Below, in pieces: positions 8,225 through 17,350 of a stretch of DNA of 45,158 bases; the first letter of the stretch is position 1; each line of letters starts with the position of its first letter. Below the pieces are notes generated by a model, which saw only the letters and a program-made list of their open reading frames with translations, made no database searches and was not told the DNA's origin. A program made the translations under genes and the position numbers. Source of the DNA: Deltaproteobacteria bacterium RBG_16_49_23 (GTDB lineage: Bacteria > Desulfobacterota > BSN033 > UBA1163). The DNA lies in assembly GCA_001798855.1 (NCBI GenBank), contig MGQQ01000114.1, positions 1 to 45,158 of the forward strand. Direction: 5' to 3'.

Positions 8225-8687
8225 AAAACGGGTGGTCTCGAAAAATCTCAAAAAAAAGAAGAGCCCCATAAAAAAAGAGAGGGGGAAAACGACCGATAAG
8301 AAAAGGGTCGATAAGATAGATAAGATGGATAAAATCGATAAAAAGACCCTGTCCCGGTTTAAAAAGAATCTTCTTAAGGAGAGGGAACAGATCGTGGGGG
8401 AGGTCAAACAGACCTATGTGTCTTCCCAGGAGATGGGACAGGATGGGACCCAGGACATCGGGGATGAGGCGGCCAATATCTATAACAAACAGATCCTGCT
8501 CAGCCTCAATGAGAGTGAACGGATGAGACTCCATGAGGTGGATGAGGCGCTCGATCGTATAGGGAGCGGCGCCTATGGAATCTGCGAAGAGTGCGGAGAG
8601 CCCATCAGTTTGAAAAGGCTTGAGGTCCGGCCGGTGGCAAAGTATTGTGTGGCCTGTCTGTCGAAGATGGAAAAGGGGAAACTCTAA
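8217..8687 (+). CDS. DksA/TraR-family C4 zinc-finger protein
   Basis: The 156-residue protein has a very Lys-rich first 45 residues, a helical region, a DxxDxA motif (Asp80, Asp83, Ala85) and a C-terminal C4 zinc finger (Cys123, 126, 144, 147) followed by the short final helix. DksA-type proteins enter the RNA polymerase secondary channel, and the acidic coiled-coil tip with DxxDxA is needed for activity with ppGpp. The start is TTG 8217, overlapping rsfS by 8 bases, with GGGAG six bases upstream. The basic N-terminal extension is longer than in E. coli DksA and includes a repeated KIDKMDKIDKK stretch. Whether it is the true DksA or a paralogue cannot be decided here. Confidence 0.9.
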   Translation: MAKKRVVSKNLKKKKSPIKKERGKTTDKKRVDKIDKMDKIDKKTLSRFKKNLLKEREQIVGEVKQTYVSSQEMGQDGTQDIGDEAANIYNKQILLSLNESERMRLHEVDEALDRIGSGAYGICEECGEPISLKRLEVRPVAKYCVACLSKMEKGKL

Positions 8688-8690
8688 GAG

Positions 8691-10067
8691 ATGTTGGTGA
8701 AACTGCTTTTCATTATCATTCTGAGCTTGATTTCCATCTTCTGCTGGCTTTCTTTGACCAATCACTTAGAGGTCGAATTCCACTTCTTCGGAAAGGTCCT
8801 CCCTACCGATCTCTCCACGCTCATGATCACCTCCTTTGTGCTGGGCGCCTTGCTCGTCTTCATCAGCACCCTGGCAAGGGATGCCAGGCGGGCCATTGAG
8901 GGTTATCGCCAATCGCGGAAGAGGAAGAAGGAGCAATCCATTAAGGAGGAGCTGAACAAAGGGATGGAGGATTTCCTCCGGGGAGATCTGGCCAGGGCAA
9001 AGGCTCACTTTACGGAGGTCCTGAAGAGCGACCCCTTCCAGAAGGACCTCTATTTAAAGCTCTCGGAGATCTCGGTCAAAGAAAGCAATGATGAAGAGGC
9101 GCTTCACTGGCTGGAGAGGACACGATGGATCGATAACAAAAATGTGGAGATCCCTCTCCGTCAGGCGGAAATCTATCTGCGAATGAAGCATTTTGATGAA
9201 GCCATTCGAACCTTAAAGCGCGCCATCGGTCTGGATGACACCAATCTCAAGGCATTGAAGAGTCTGAGGGAGATTTACCGGAACAGCCGGAGATGGGAGG
9301 AAGCGATCCGGATCCAGAAGTCGATTTCCAAGCTGGCCAAGGGAAAACCAACAGAAGAGGAAGAGCACTTCTTCTATCTGGGATTGAAATATGAACATGC
9401 CATGGATCTTTTAAGCCGGGGCGAAGAAGGTATTGAGGATGCCTTGAAGGTCGTCAAAGAGATTGTCCGGGAGGAGAAGACCTTTCAACCCGGGTTCGTC
9501 TTACTGGGCGACATCTATCTCCGGATGGGGAAATGGGTTTCCGCAGGAAAGGTCTGGGGAAAGAGCTTCAGACGGTTCAAATCGATTATCTTCATCCTCC
9601 GGTTGGAAGAGCTCTATCTCAACAGGGAGGACCCGAGCACCCTGCTCCGCATCTATCAAAGGACCATGAGCGACAATCCTGACAACTGGATGCTCGCCTT
9701 CTTCTATGCCAAGCTCTGTTTAAGGCTGGAGATGCTGGACGAAGCCTTTGAGGAGATCAATGCCATCAGTTTAAGACAGAAGGATTTCCCCGCCCTTCAC
9801 AGGCTTTTCGCGGAGATCTACCTCCACAAGAAAGACTTCGGCCGGGCGGCCCAGGAGTTTGAGAAGACCTTTGAATTGAGCGGGACATCCTATCTCCCCT
9901 TCGCCTGCAATGTCTGCGAAAGGGAATCGAAGGAATGGGCAGCCTACTGCCCTCAATGCCACCGGTGGAGCACCTACACGATCAAAGAGGTGGAGAGGAT
10001 CATCCCTCCGCTTCCCCCCTCTCTTCCCTTTTCCAATAGGGCCTTTTTCCCCCTCGAAGAGAGATAA
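8691..10067 (+). CDS. LapA-LapB-like fusion: two-helix membrane anchor, TPR array and C-terminal rubredoxin-type metal site
   Basis: The 458-residue protein starts with two membrane helices (about 3-22 and 43-63) separated by a short hydrophilic loop, as in LapA (DUF1049). A basic linker (64-85) and a long TPR solenoid (about 86-395, for example ALHWLERTRWIDNKNVEIPLR) follow. It ends with CNVC (406-409) and CPQC (420-423) in a context (YCPQCHRWST) very like the rubredoxin-type domain of LapB. In E. coli LapA and LapB are separate adjacent proteins; LapB scaffolds LPS assembly and, with FtsH, controls LpxC turnover. One chain here carries both sets of features. The gene sits 3 bases after the DksA-type gene. 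The LPS role is inferred from the architecture. Confidence 0.8.
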   Translation: MLVKLLFIIILSLISIFCWLSLTNHLEVEFHFFGKVLPTDLSTLMITSFVLGALLVFISTLARDARRAIEGYRQSRKRKKEQSIKEELNKGMEDFLRGDLARAKAHFTEVLKSDPFQKDLYLKLSEISVKESNDEEALHWLERTRWIDNKNVEIPLRQAEIYLRMKHFDEAIRTLKRAIGLDDTNLKALKSLREIYRNSRRWEEAIRIQKSISKLAKGKPTEEEEHFFYLGLKYEHAMDLLSRGEEGIEDALKVVKEIVREEKTFQPGFVLLGDIYLRMGKWVSAGKVWGKSFRRFKSIIFILRLEELYLNREDPSTLLRIYQRTMSDNPDNWMLAFFYAKLCLRLEMLDEAFEEINAISLRQKDFPALHRLFAEIYLHKKDFGRAAQEFEKTFELSGTSYLPFACNVCERESKEWAAYCPQCHRWSTYTIKEVERIIPPLPPSLPFSNRAFFPLEER

Positions 10068-10092
10068 AGAAAGGCCTCCAAGATCTGAATGA

Positions 10093-10821
10093 ATGCGTTC
10101 CTTTGGTGAAAAATTCCTCCGATTTTTATTGCCTTCCCAATGCCACTGCTGTGAAAAATTCTTAGAAGAAGACCGGCAGGGAATCTGCCCGGACTGTCTC
10201 TCAAAGATCCGGTGGATTGAGCCGCCGTTCTGCACCCTCTGCGGAGTCCCTTTTGCTTCCGGGGAGATCAAGAACCATCCCTGCGGCGCTTGTATGACCA
10301 GGGAAAAATATTTTACAATGGCAAGGGCTCTTGGATATTATGAAGGACCTCTTAGGGAAGCGATTCACCGATGGAAATACGAAGAGAAGAGCTGCCTAAC
10401 CTCCTTCTTCGGAGAGAAATTGGCCGAAGGATTCCACCGTTATTGGGATTCCCGGTCTTTCGACCTTCTCATTCCTGTTCCGCTCCACCTCAAACGATTA
10501 AGGGAGCGGGGGTTTAACCAGGCCCTCCTTCTCGTAAAGGAGTTAAGCCGGAGAACCCGGATTCCATACTCGAAGAGGCTGCTCCAGAAGAGAATACCCA
10601 CCACCCCACAGGTCAATCTGAGCGGTGGAGAGAGGGAAAAGAGGGTGAGAGGCTCTTTTCATGTTCAAAGAGATGAAGAGATAAAAGGGAAGTCGATCCT
10701 TCTGGTCGATGATGTTTACACGACCGGAGCAACAGTCAATGAATGTTCGAAAGTATTGCTGATGGCAGAGGCAGAGCGGGTGGATGTCCTCACTTTAGCC
10801 CACGCCATCAAGAGTCCGTAG
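10093..10821 (+). CDS. ComF-family protein with phosphoribosyltransferase domain
   Basis: The 242-residue protein has an N-terminal zinc ribbon (CHCC at 17-20, CPDC, CTLC and a CGAC pair, residues 17-67). A type I phosphoribosyltransferase domain follows, with the PRPP-loop motif ILLVDDVYTTGATVNEC (about 201-217) and LIPVPLHLKRLRERGFNQ (about 126-143), the classic ComF signature. ComF proteins are needed for DNA uptake in naturally competent bacteria, but the family is widespread in species not known to be competent and its reaction is uncertain. It follows the LapAB-like gene by 25 bases. No strong ribosome binding site precedes ATG 10093. Confidence 0.9.
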   Translation: MRSFGEKFLRFLLPSQCHCCEKFLEEDRQGICPDCLSKIRWIEPPFCTLCGVPFASGEIKNHPCGACMTREKYFTMARALGYYEGPLREAIHRWKYEEKSCLTSFFGEKLAEGFHRYWDSRSFDLLIPVPLHLKRLRERGFNQALLLVKELSRRTRIPYSKRLLQKRIPTTPQVNLSGGEREKRVRGSFHVQRDEEIKGKSILLVDDVYTTGATVNECSKVLLMAEAERVDVLTLAHAIKSP

Positions 10822-11008
10822 TTCACAGTTCGGAGTTCGGAGTCAAATAGAAAAAGGTTTTCGGGTTAGGGCTACAATGCCCGTTTGGTTACTGGTTACG
10901 GTTACGTATAAAGAATTAAGAGACGATAAACGTAGCCTTTTATTAACGATACGGGCCTCGTTACCCTTACCGTTAGGCTTTTTTTTTCTAATCACATAGG
11001 TCAATAAA
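10822..11008. other. Gene-free interval between comF and the AsmA-like gene
   Basis: It contains repeated short words (GTTCGGAGTTCGGAG near 10827, GGTTACTGGTTACGGTTACG near 10885) and scattered partial inversions of GTTACGG and GCCCGT. A T9 run ends at about 10989 after a GC-containing stretch, which could be a weak terminator. No gene was found on either strand. Confidence 0.4.
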
Positions 11009-14000
11009 ATGAGTCGTAAGAAATGGTTTCTGCTATGGATCGTGATCCCGGTCGTCGCGGTGGGAATCTTTTTCATTCTTTCGATCTATTATCTCTTCGA
11101 TCCCAATCTTTACCGTGATGCCATTCAAAAATCCCTCACCTCCCAGCTTGGCAGGGAGGTCTCCTTCGGAAAGGCAAAAATCGGTTTCTGGGGGGGAATC
11201 GGAATCGCTTTCGAAGACTTCCGGATCAGGGACCGCTCGCAATCTTTTGACCTCCTCCGTTCAAAAAGGCTGATTTTAACGGCAAAAGTCCTTCCTCTGT
11301 TGAGGAAGGAGGTGAAATGGAAGCGCATCACTCTTGAGAAGCCCGTCGGGCGGTTCTCGCGGGACAGAAACGGAAGATTCAACTTTTTCGATGCCCCTAT
11401 CACTGGAGAGGAGTTGAAAGCCTCCCAACGGAAGATGATCGAGACCCTCACCACGCTCTTCGGAGGCTCTCTCTCCGTTCGGTCCGGTGAGTTCTCCTTT
11501 TCAGACGAATCGTTTGGCGGCCCTCCTCTCCTGACAGAGATCCGATCTCTCGATCTTCGTCTCTCAAAGATCTCTTTCGGCAGGCCCTTTCCTTTTCGCG
11601 TCAGCGGGAAGATCCTCCATTCAAAAAAGGAAGGAAGGTTCTCCGTCTCCGGACAGATAGAAGACATCCCCGAAGGGATGGATCTCTCCAAAGCAAGGGT
11701 GAAGGCCGAAGTGGAGGTAAAAAGTATCGAGGTTTTCCACTTCTGGTCTTATCTCGGCCCCTTGCTTCCCATGAATAAGATTGCAGGAATCGTCGATCTG
11801 AAGGGCCGTTATCAGGGAGACCTCTCCGGACCTTTCAGCGCTTCTGCCAAGATTAAATTCAGAGAGGTGATCTACGATCACCCAAAAGTTTTCGCCTACT
11901 TGTTCACCCCCAAATGGATCAATCTCGATTTCGAGGCGAAGTATGACAGGCAGACGTTCCAGGTTCCCAGGCTTTCGATCGAGCTGCCTGAGATCAAAGT
12001 CAGGGCAAAAGGCAGGATTTATGGAATCGGGACAGAAGGGATGGGCCTGGATGCCGAGGCATCGAGCAGTGTCTTCGACATCGCCGAGGGAAGGAGATTT
12101 ATCCCCTTCCGGATCATCGCTCCAAGCGTTTCTGATCCCCTTTTCCACGCGGAGGGAAGCGGTCCGGCACAGATCCTCTCCGTAAAGCTTTCGGGAAAGA
12201 TTCCGGAGATTGATCACTGCGATGAGCTCCGCAATGCCCATACTCTCTCCGTTGAGATGAAGGTGAATGGCGCCCGCTTGAAACTCCCCTGGAATCTTCC
12301 TGCCCTCGAAGAACTAAAAGGGCGCCTTCTTTTCAAAGAGGGCCATCTCCATCTTAAAGAGGTGGAAGGCAGGGTCTTCCATTCCAGTATCGATCGGGCC
12401 AACGGAGTTTTCCATGAACTCCTTCAGGTCCCCACCCTTGCGATTCAGGGCCAAGGCCAGTTCCATGCGGCAGATCTCTCCTCCCTGCTCAAGACCGATG
12501 TCTTCGCCGATGACACGGAGTTGATAAAGGGTCTTGAATCCATCACCTCCCTATCCGGAAAGGCGCAATATCAGATCTCCGTCAAAGGGAAATTGAAGTC
12601 CCCCCTTCGTTTTCAGCATCAGGGTGGCTATCTTCTGTCGAAAGTCCACCTGACCCATTCTCAGATTCCCTTCCCGGTCTTCATCGGAGAAGGGAAAGTG
12701 GACCTCTCCAACGACGATTTTCAGTGGTCGGGAACAAAGATAGAATTTGGAAATTCATCCCTCCTCCTGGCCGGCTCATGGAAGAGAGAGGGAGCTTCTG
12801 AGTTCACAGCCAAAGGAAAGGTCGATCTGAAAAACCTTCTCGCCCTCTCCCAATCCTCTCTCTTTTCGAAAGAGACCCGTTCCAAGACAGAGGATATTAA
12901 AAGCCTATCGGGAACAGGCCAGCTTTCGTTCAAAGGAAGAAGGGCAACCCCCCTTCAATCTCTCTCCTATGAACTGGAATTCCTCCCCAGGGAAGCCTCC
13001 CTCCTTCTAAAAGGAGTTTCCCATCCGCTTCTCTTTCGAGAAGGTTCCCTCTCCATTTCGAGCATCGGGGCCAATTTTTCAAAATTAAAGATGCAGTCCT
13101 TAAACTCCTCTTTCATCCTCGATGGAACAGTAAGAGAGGGGCAGATGAATCTTTCCACCTCCGGTTCGATCGATTTGAAAAATATCTACGCCCTGCTCCA
13201 ATTGCCCCTCTTTCCTGACTCAATGCGAACTCAGGTGGACGAGATTCAGGATCTTGCCGGAGGAGCGGACCTTCGTCTGAACTGGTCCGGAAGAATGGAA
13301 CAGGGAGTGAATGCCATCCGGGAAGGGGAAATCTTACTCAAAGGAATCTCGCTCCGGCACCGAAAGATTCCCGTTCCTCTCTCCCAGATTGAAGGCAGGA
13401 TTCTCTTCTCTCCCCAACAGATGCGATGGGAGGGACTGAAAGGAAGATTGGGAGATGCTTCGCTGACCCTCTCCGGGACCTATTCCCGTCCTCTAACAGG
13501 ACCCGGGGAAACCAACCCCCGGCCCCCCGGGCGACTCTCCCTTCGTCTCTTTTCAGCCCAGCTTGACCTTGATTCCCTTCTCCCGGAGAGAGAAAAAACA
13601 ATCCCTGCCTCTTTTGAAAAGATCAGAGAATGGCTTTCTCTCTGGACGATCGAAGGTAAGATCGATGTGGAAAAAGGAAAGTATCGAAACCTCTCTTTCG
13701 AGGACTTAAAAATCGAAATGAAGACGGTAGATGGAAAGTTAAGGATCCATCCCTTTGAATTGAAAACCAGTGGAGGAACCCTCTGGGGTGAGGGATGGAT
13801 CGAACCCGCTGGAAAAGGGATCCAATTTTACATCAACCCCCGTCTCTCCCATATGGAGGCAACAGCCTTTCTCCGCACCCTTCTCAAGAAAGGGGAGATG
13901 GGGAAAATCATGATGACCGGAAGAGTCTATATCGATCAAGTGCAACTCAGGGGAGAGGGAGAGAATTCTCAGAAAGTGAAAGAAACTCTCCAGGGAGGGT

Positions 14001-14506
14001 TGAGGCTCGAACTGGAGAATGGGGTAATCGAGCGGGGCAACATCCTGGCCAAAATCTTCTCAATCCTCAATGTCTCCCAGATCTTCAAAGGAAGGCTCCC
14101 CGATCTGAAAACCAAAGGGCTTCCCTATCACCGGATCTCTGCAAACATCAAGGTCAAAGAGGGAGTCGTTTTCACAGAGGATTTTCTGCTCGATAGCGAT
14201 GCCATGCGGATCACCATCATCGGGAAAGTTGACCTGGGCAAGAACATGATCGATGCAAAGGTAGGAGTCCATCCCCTGGGTACGGTCGATATGGTATTGA
14301 GCAATATTCCCATTGCTGGATACATCCTCACAGGAAAAGATAAAGGCTTCCTCTCTTATGTCTACGAGGTGAAAGGGGACCTCGACGATCCCAAGATTGA
14401 AGCCATTCCCTTTAAAACCATGGGAGAGGGCTTGCTGGGAATTTTCAAACGTCTCCTTGAAACACCGACCAGACCCTTCCAGAAGAACAACTCTCATAAG
14501 AAGTAA
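11009..14506 (+). CDS. Large AsmA-like envelope protein
   Basis: The 1165-residue product has one N-terminal membrane helix (about 6-30, LLWIVIPVVAVGIFFIL), then YRDAIQKSLTSQLGREVSFGKAKIG, the AsmA-family opening. A very long periplasmic beta-rich region with repeated GKVDLKN/GSIDLKN motifs (near 605, 715 and elsewhere) suggests the repeated beta-strand pattern of AsmA/TamB-type proteins. The C-terminal third (FLLDSDAMRITIIGKVDLGKNMIDAKVGVHPLGTVD) matches the AsmA C-terminal region. Proteins of this superfamily span the periplasm and are implicated in phospholipid transport to the outer membrane, so the cell is almost certainly diderm. The gene follows comF after a 187-base gap and is likely its own unit. 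Confidence 0.85.
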   Translation: MSRKKWFLLWIVIPVVAVGIFFILSIYYLFDPNLYRDAIQKSLTSQLGREVSFGKAKIGFWGGIGIAFEDFRIRDRSQSFDLLRSKRLILTAKVLPLLRKEVKWKRITLEKPVGRFSRDRNGRFNFFDAPITGEELKASQRKMIETLTTLFGGSLSVRSGEFSFSDESFGGPPLLTEIRSLDLRLSKISFGRPFPFRVSGKILHSKKEGRFSVSGQIEDIPEGMDLSKARVKAEVEVKSIEVFHFWSYLGPLLPMNKIAGIVDLKGRYQGDLSGPFSASAKIKFREVIYDHPKVFAYLFTPKWINLDFEAKYDRQTFQVPRLSIELPEIKVRAKGRIYGIGTEGMGLDAEASSSVFDIAEGRRFIPFRIIAPSVSDPLFHAEGSGPAQILSVKLSGKIPEIDHCDELRNAHTLSVEMKVNGARLKLPWNLPALEELKGRLLFKEGHLHLKEVEGRVFHSSIDRANGVFHELLQVPTLAIQGQGQFHAADLSSLLKTDVFADDTELIKGLESITSLSGKAQYQISVKGKLKSPLRFQHQGGYLLSKVHLTHSQIPFPVFIGEGKVDLSNDDFQWSGTKIEFGNSSLLLAGSWKREGASEFTAKGKVDLKNLLALSQSSLFSKETRSKTEDIKSLSGTGQLSFKGRRATPLQSLSYELEFLPREASLLLKGVSHPLLFREGSLSISSIGANFSKLKMQSLNSSFILDGTVREGQMNLSTSGSIDLKNIYALLQLPLFPDSMRTQVDEIQDLAGGADLRLNWSGRMEQGVNAIREGEILLKGISLRHRKIPVPLSQIEGRILFSPQQMRWEGLKGRLGDASLTLSGTYSRPLTGPGETNPRPPGRLSLRLFSAQLDLDSLLPEREKTIPASFEKIREWLSLWTIEGKIDVEKGKYRNLSFEDLKIEMKTVDGKLRIHPFELKTSGGTLWGEGWIEPAGKGIQFYINPRLSHMEATAFLRTLLKKGEMGKIMMTGRVYIDQVQLRGEGENSQKVKETLQGGLRLELENGVIERGNILAKIFSILNVSQIFKGRLPDLKTKGLPYHRISANIKVKEGVVFTEDFLLDSDAMRITIIGKVDLGKNMIDAKVGVHPLGTVDMVLSNIPIAGYILTGKDKGFLSYVYEVKGDLDDPKIEAIPFKTMGEGLLGIFKRLLETPTRPFQKNNSHKK

Positions 14507-14552
14507 AGAAATTTAAGCAACAAATAATTATTTTCATAAATTAAGTTTCCCC

Positions 14553-14583
14553 TTGACAAATAACAAGATGTTGTTGTAGTCAA
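14553..14583. promoter_or_regulatory. Dyad-symmetric candidate operator upstream of nrdD
   Basis: TTGAC...AACAA (14553-14566) and TTGTT...GTCAA (14571-14583) are inverted copies around GATG, giving an approximately 31-base palindrome. TTGACA (14553-14558) could also be a -35 box. The dyad does not fit the NrdR box I remember, and its half-sites differ from FNR's TTGAT-ATCAA, so the regulator is unknown. Confidence 0.45.
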
Positions 14584-14655
14584 TAGAAGTCATACTAAAT
14601 ATAGCCTATCGTAAGCCCAAACCTCATCAAATTCCACAAAACAGGTGATAAGAAA

Positions 14656-16800
14656 ATGGCAAATGTCATTGAGATGAAAGAGGAACGAAAAGATTTTAAA
14701 GAAGAGTTTGAAACAACGGATATGGCCCTCTTTGTCCGAACCTCTGAAGAGTCGATGAATGACTGGAACCGCCAGAGAATCGTCGATGCCCTCATCAGAG
14801 AGACCTATATTGATGTCGATACGGCGAAAGAGATCGCCCGGGAGGTGGAAGATTTAATCGTCACCTCCAAGATCAAAATGATCACCGCCCCCCTGGTCCG
14901 TGAATTGGTCGACACCAAATTGGTTGAAAGGGGATTGGAACAGGCCCGTAAGATGCACACCCGTCTGGGTATGCCGCTTTACGATGTGGACCAGCTCATT
15001 CTCCATCCCAACAAGGAAAATGCCAATGTCCCTCACGGACCCGAGGCTACCAATCTTACCCTGGCGGAAAGGATTAAAAAGGAGTATGCCCTTCTCTCTG
15101 TCTTCTCACAGGAGACCGCCGATGCCCATATACGAGGGGATATTCATCTCCATGATCTGGGTTTTGTGGACCGGCCTTACTGCAGTGGACAGTCTCTTGA
15201 ATATATCAAGCGTTTCGGTCTGAGCCTTCCCAACTCCATTGCCATGGCCAAACCTGCCAAACATCCGGAAGTGCTCCTGGCCCATATGGTTAAATTTGCC
15301 GCCGCCCTTCAGAGCAACTTTGCCGGAGCCATTGGCTGGGATGCTGTCAATCTCTTCTTTGCTCCCTATCTGGTGGGCATGTCGGATCGGGACCTCGAAC
15401 AACTGGCGCAGATGATGATCTTCGAATTCTCTCAGCAGGCAGTCGCCCGAGGAGGCCAGGCCATCTTTACCGACCTCAATCTCTACTGGGAGATTCCAAA
15501 ACATTTCGAAAATGTCCCTGCCATCGGACCGGGTGGAGAGAGGACGGGAAAGAATTACAGCGACTATATGAAAGAATCACAGCGCTTTGCATGGGCCCTC
15601 TTCAATGTCTTCCTGGAAGGGGATGGGTCCGGAAGGCCTTTCTTCTTTCCCAAACCACTCGTCCATATCACGGAGAAGTTCTTTCAGACCCCCGGTCACA
15701 TGGACTTTCTCCATCACATCTGTGAGGTCGCTTCTGAAAAGGGCAACACCTACTTCGTCTTTGACCGCGGGGAGACAGCTAAAATCTCCGAATGCTGCCG
15801 CCTCAGCTTCAAACTCGATCAGACCGATCTCGAGGATGCAAAGGAGCCCTGGAAGATGCGTTATTGCGCCCTCCAGAATGTGACCCTCAACCTTCCGAGG
15901 ATGGCCTACCTGGCCAAAGGGGATGACACCCGGCTCTTCTCCAAACTGACGGAGTTCATAGAGGTTGCGGTCAAGGCCCATCTGGAGAAGAAAGCCTTCA
16001 TCGAAAAGCTTCTCTCCGTAGGCGAACGGGGCCCCCTTGCCCTCTTAGCCATGAACCGGGATGGCTCTCCTTATCTGAGGATGCATCGCGCCAGCTTCCT
16101 CATCGGCATGGTAGGACTCAATGAACTCGTCCAGGTTCATACCGGCCAGGAGATGCATCAGTCGAGGCAGACCTTCAAATTCGGATTGAAGGTGATCGCC
16201 CACATGAAACTGCTGGTCGATAAGTTAAGTGAACGCTATGGAATGCACTTCGTCCTCGAACAGACACCCGCTGAATCGACCGCCTACCGTTTTGCCAAAC
16301 TGGACCTCCGGTTTCATTCGCCCCGATCGGGCCACATCGTTAAGGGGGACATCTCGAAGGGAGAGGTCTATTATACGAATTCGACCTATCTGAACAACTC
16401 CGCCGTGCTCAATCCGATTGAACGGGTGAGACAGGAGGGACTCTTTCATCCCCTGATCGAGGCGGGCGCATTAACCCACATCTGGCTGGGTGAGGCAAAG
16501 CCTTCAAAGGAGTCTCTGGCCAATTTTGTGATCAAAACTTTCAGACAGACTCAAAATGACCAGATTGCCTTCTCACCGGAGTTCACCACCTGTAATGCCT
16601 GCAATCGGACCAGCCGGGGGCTCCGGTCCTCCTGCCAATATTGCGGATCACAGGAGGTGGACGGCATCACCCGGATCACCGGGTACTTCACCAAGCTCTC
16701 CAGCTGGAACAAGGGGAAGATAGGTGAATTGCGCAACCGCTACCGGAATCAGGCCTACATCGAAGAAGCGGAAAGAGGAGCAGCGCTGAAGGTAGGGTAA
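14656..16800 (+). CDS. nrdD: Anaerobic (class III) ribonucleoside-triphosphate reductase
   Basis: NrdD makes deoxynucleotides without oxygen using a glycyl radical installed by NrdG. The 714-residue protein has an N-terminal ATP-cone-like region (about 25-110) and the catalytic barrel, including ISECCRL, a likely site of the active-site cysteines. A C-terminal four-cysteine zinc site is at Cys646, 649, 660 and 663, followed by RITGYF with the probable radical Gly676. AGGTGAT precedes ATG 14656. A glutaredoxin-like gene lies between it and nrdG. Families that use a thioredoxin or NrdH-type reductant instead of formate have been described, and the neighbour suggests this one may belong there. 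That assignment is inference. Confidence 0.95.
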   Translation: MANVIEMKEERKDFKEEFETTDMALFVRTSEESMNDWNRQRIVDALIRETYIDVDTAKEIAREVEDLIVTSKIKMITAPLVRELVDTKLVERGLEQARKMHTRLGMPLYDVDQLILHPNKENANVPHGPEATNLTLAERIKKEYALLSVFSQETADAHIRGDIHLHDLGFVDRPYCSGQSLEYIKRFGLSLPNSIAMAKPAKHPEVLLAHMVKFAAALQSNFAGAIGWDAVNLFFAPYLVGMSDRDLEQLAQMMIFEFSQQAVARGGQAIFTDLNLYWEIPKHFENVPAIGPGGERTGKNYSDYMKESQRFAWALFNVFLEGDGSGRPFFFPKPLVHITEKFFQTPGHMDFLHHICEVASEKGNTYFVFDRGETAKISECCRLSFKLDQTDLEDAKEPWKMRYCALQNVTLNLPRMAYLAKGDDTRLFSKLTEFIEVAVKAHLEKKAFIEKLLSVGERGPLALLAMNRDGSPYLRMHRASFLIGMVGLNELVQVHTGQEMHQSRQTFKFGLKVIAHMKLLVDKLSERYGMHFVLEQTPAESTAYRFAKLDLRFHSPRSGHIVKGDISKGEVYYTNSTYLNNSAVLNPIERVRQEGLFHPLIEAGALTHIWLGEAKPSKESLANFVIKTFRQTQNDQIAFSPEFTTCNACNRTSRGLRSSCQYCGSQEVDGITRITGYFTKLSSWNKGKIGELRNRYRNQAYIEEAERGAALKVG

Positions 16801-16830
16801 TATAGTGTTCCCAACACTTCTTAACAAACT

Positions 16831-16945
16831 CCGTTCACCCTGAGCCTGTCGAAGGGTGAACAATAGCAAGGGGGTTCAGTTCATCGTTCGATCCTGAGTC
16901 CTGCGCTGCGCGGGATTCGCCCTTCGAGAACCTCAGGGCGAACGG
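16831..16945 (+). repeat. 26-bp inverted repeat of the GTTCACCCTGAGCCTGTCGA type
   Basis: The left arm (16831-16856) and right arm (16920-16945) are reverse complements with about five differences. The left arm also folds on itself (GTTCACCC...GGGTGAAC). From memory this word is a common dispersed repeat in many bacterial genomes. It separates nrdD from the glutaredoxin-like gene and could attenuate read-through. Confidence 0.7.
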
Positions 16946-16999
16946 TGAATAAAGAACAGTCTCTTGTGATGAAGAAATAAGTGGAGGCAAGGAGAAAAC

Positions 17000-17266
17000 A
17001 TGGAACTGATCAAAATCTTTGTTAAAGCGAAATGTCCGAAATGTCCTGCCGCAAAAGAGATTGGATTGGAGTTGAAGAGGGAGGGCCTGCCGGTTTTCCA
17101 CTACGACCTGGACACGATCGATGGTCTGGCAGAAGCCTCTTTCCACAGCATCCTCTCTACCCCCTCACTCATCATTGAGGATGAAGAGGAGAGGGAGGTG
17201 GTCAGCTGGAGAGGGATGGTCCCAACGATTCAGGAGGTGAGGCAGTACCTGTTCAGGAGTAACTGA
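17000..17266 (+). CDS. Glutaredoxin-like (NrdH-type) thiol protein
   Basis: This 88-residue protein has a thioredoxin-fold start (ELIKIFVKAKCPKCPAAK) with a CxxC active site at Cys12 and Cys15. The cis-Pro segment STPSLII is near residue 54, and a WRGMVPTIQEVRQYL C-terminal helix follows. Length fits NrdH/glutaredoxin-like proteins. It lies between nrdD and nrdG with AAGGAG 8 bases upstream, so its likely partner is the ribonucleotide reductase. It would accept electrons from thioredoxin reductase or another donor and re-reduce the NrdD active-site disulfide. The CPKC motif differs from the CPYC of typical glutaredoxins. The role is inferred from position and motif. Confidence 0.8.
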   Translation: MELIKIFVKAKCPKCPAAKEIGLELKREGLPVFHYDLDTIDGLAEASFHSILSTPSLIIEDEEEREVVSWRGMVPTIQEVRQYLFRSN

Positions 17267-17350
17267 TGAGGGTGATAGGCGCCGGTGTCAGCAATGATTC
17301 GAGGCCCCTATCACGGTCCGCCATCATTCTCCCTTTTATGAAGATGAGCC

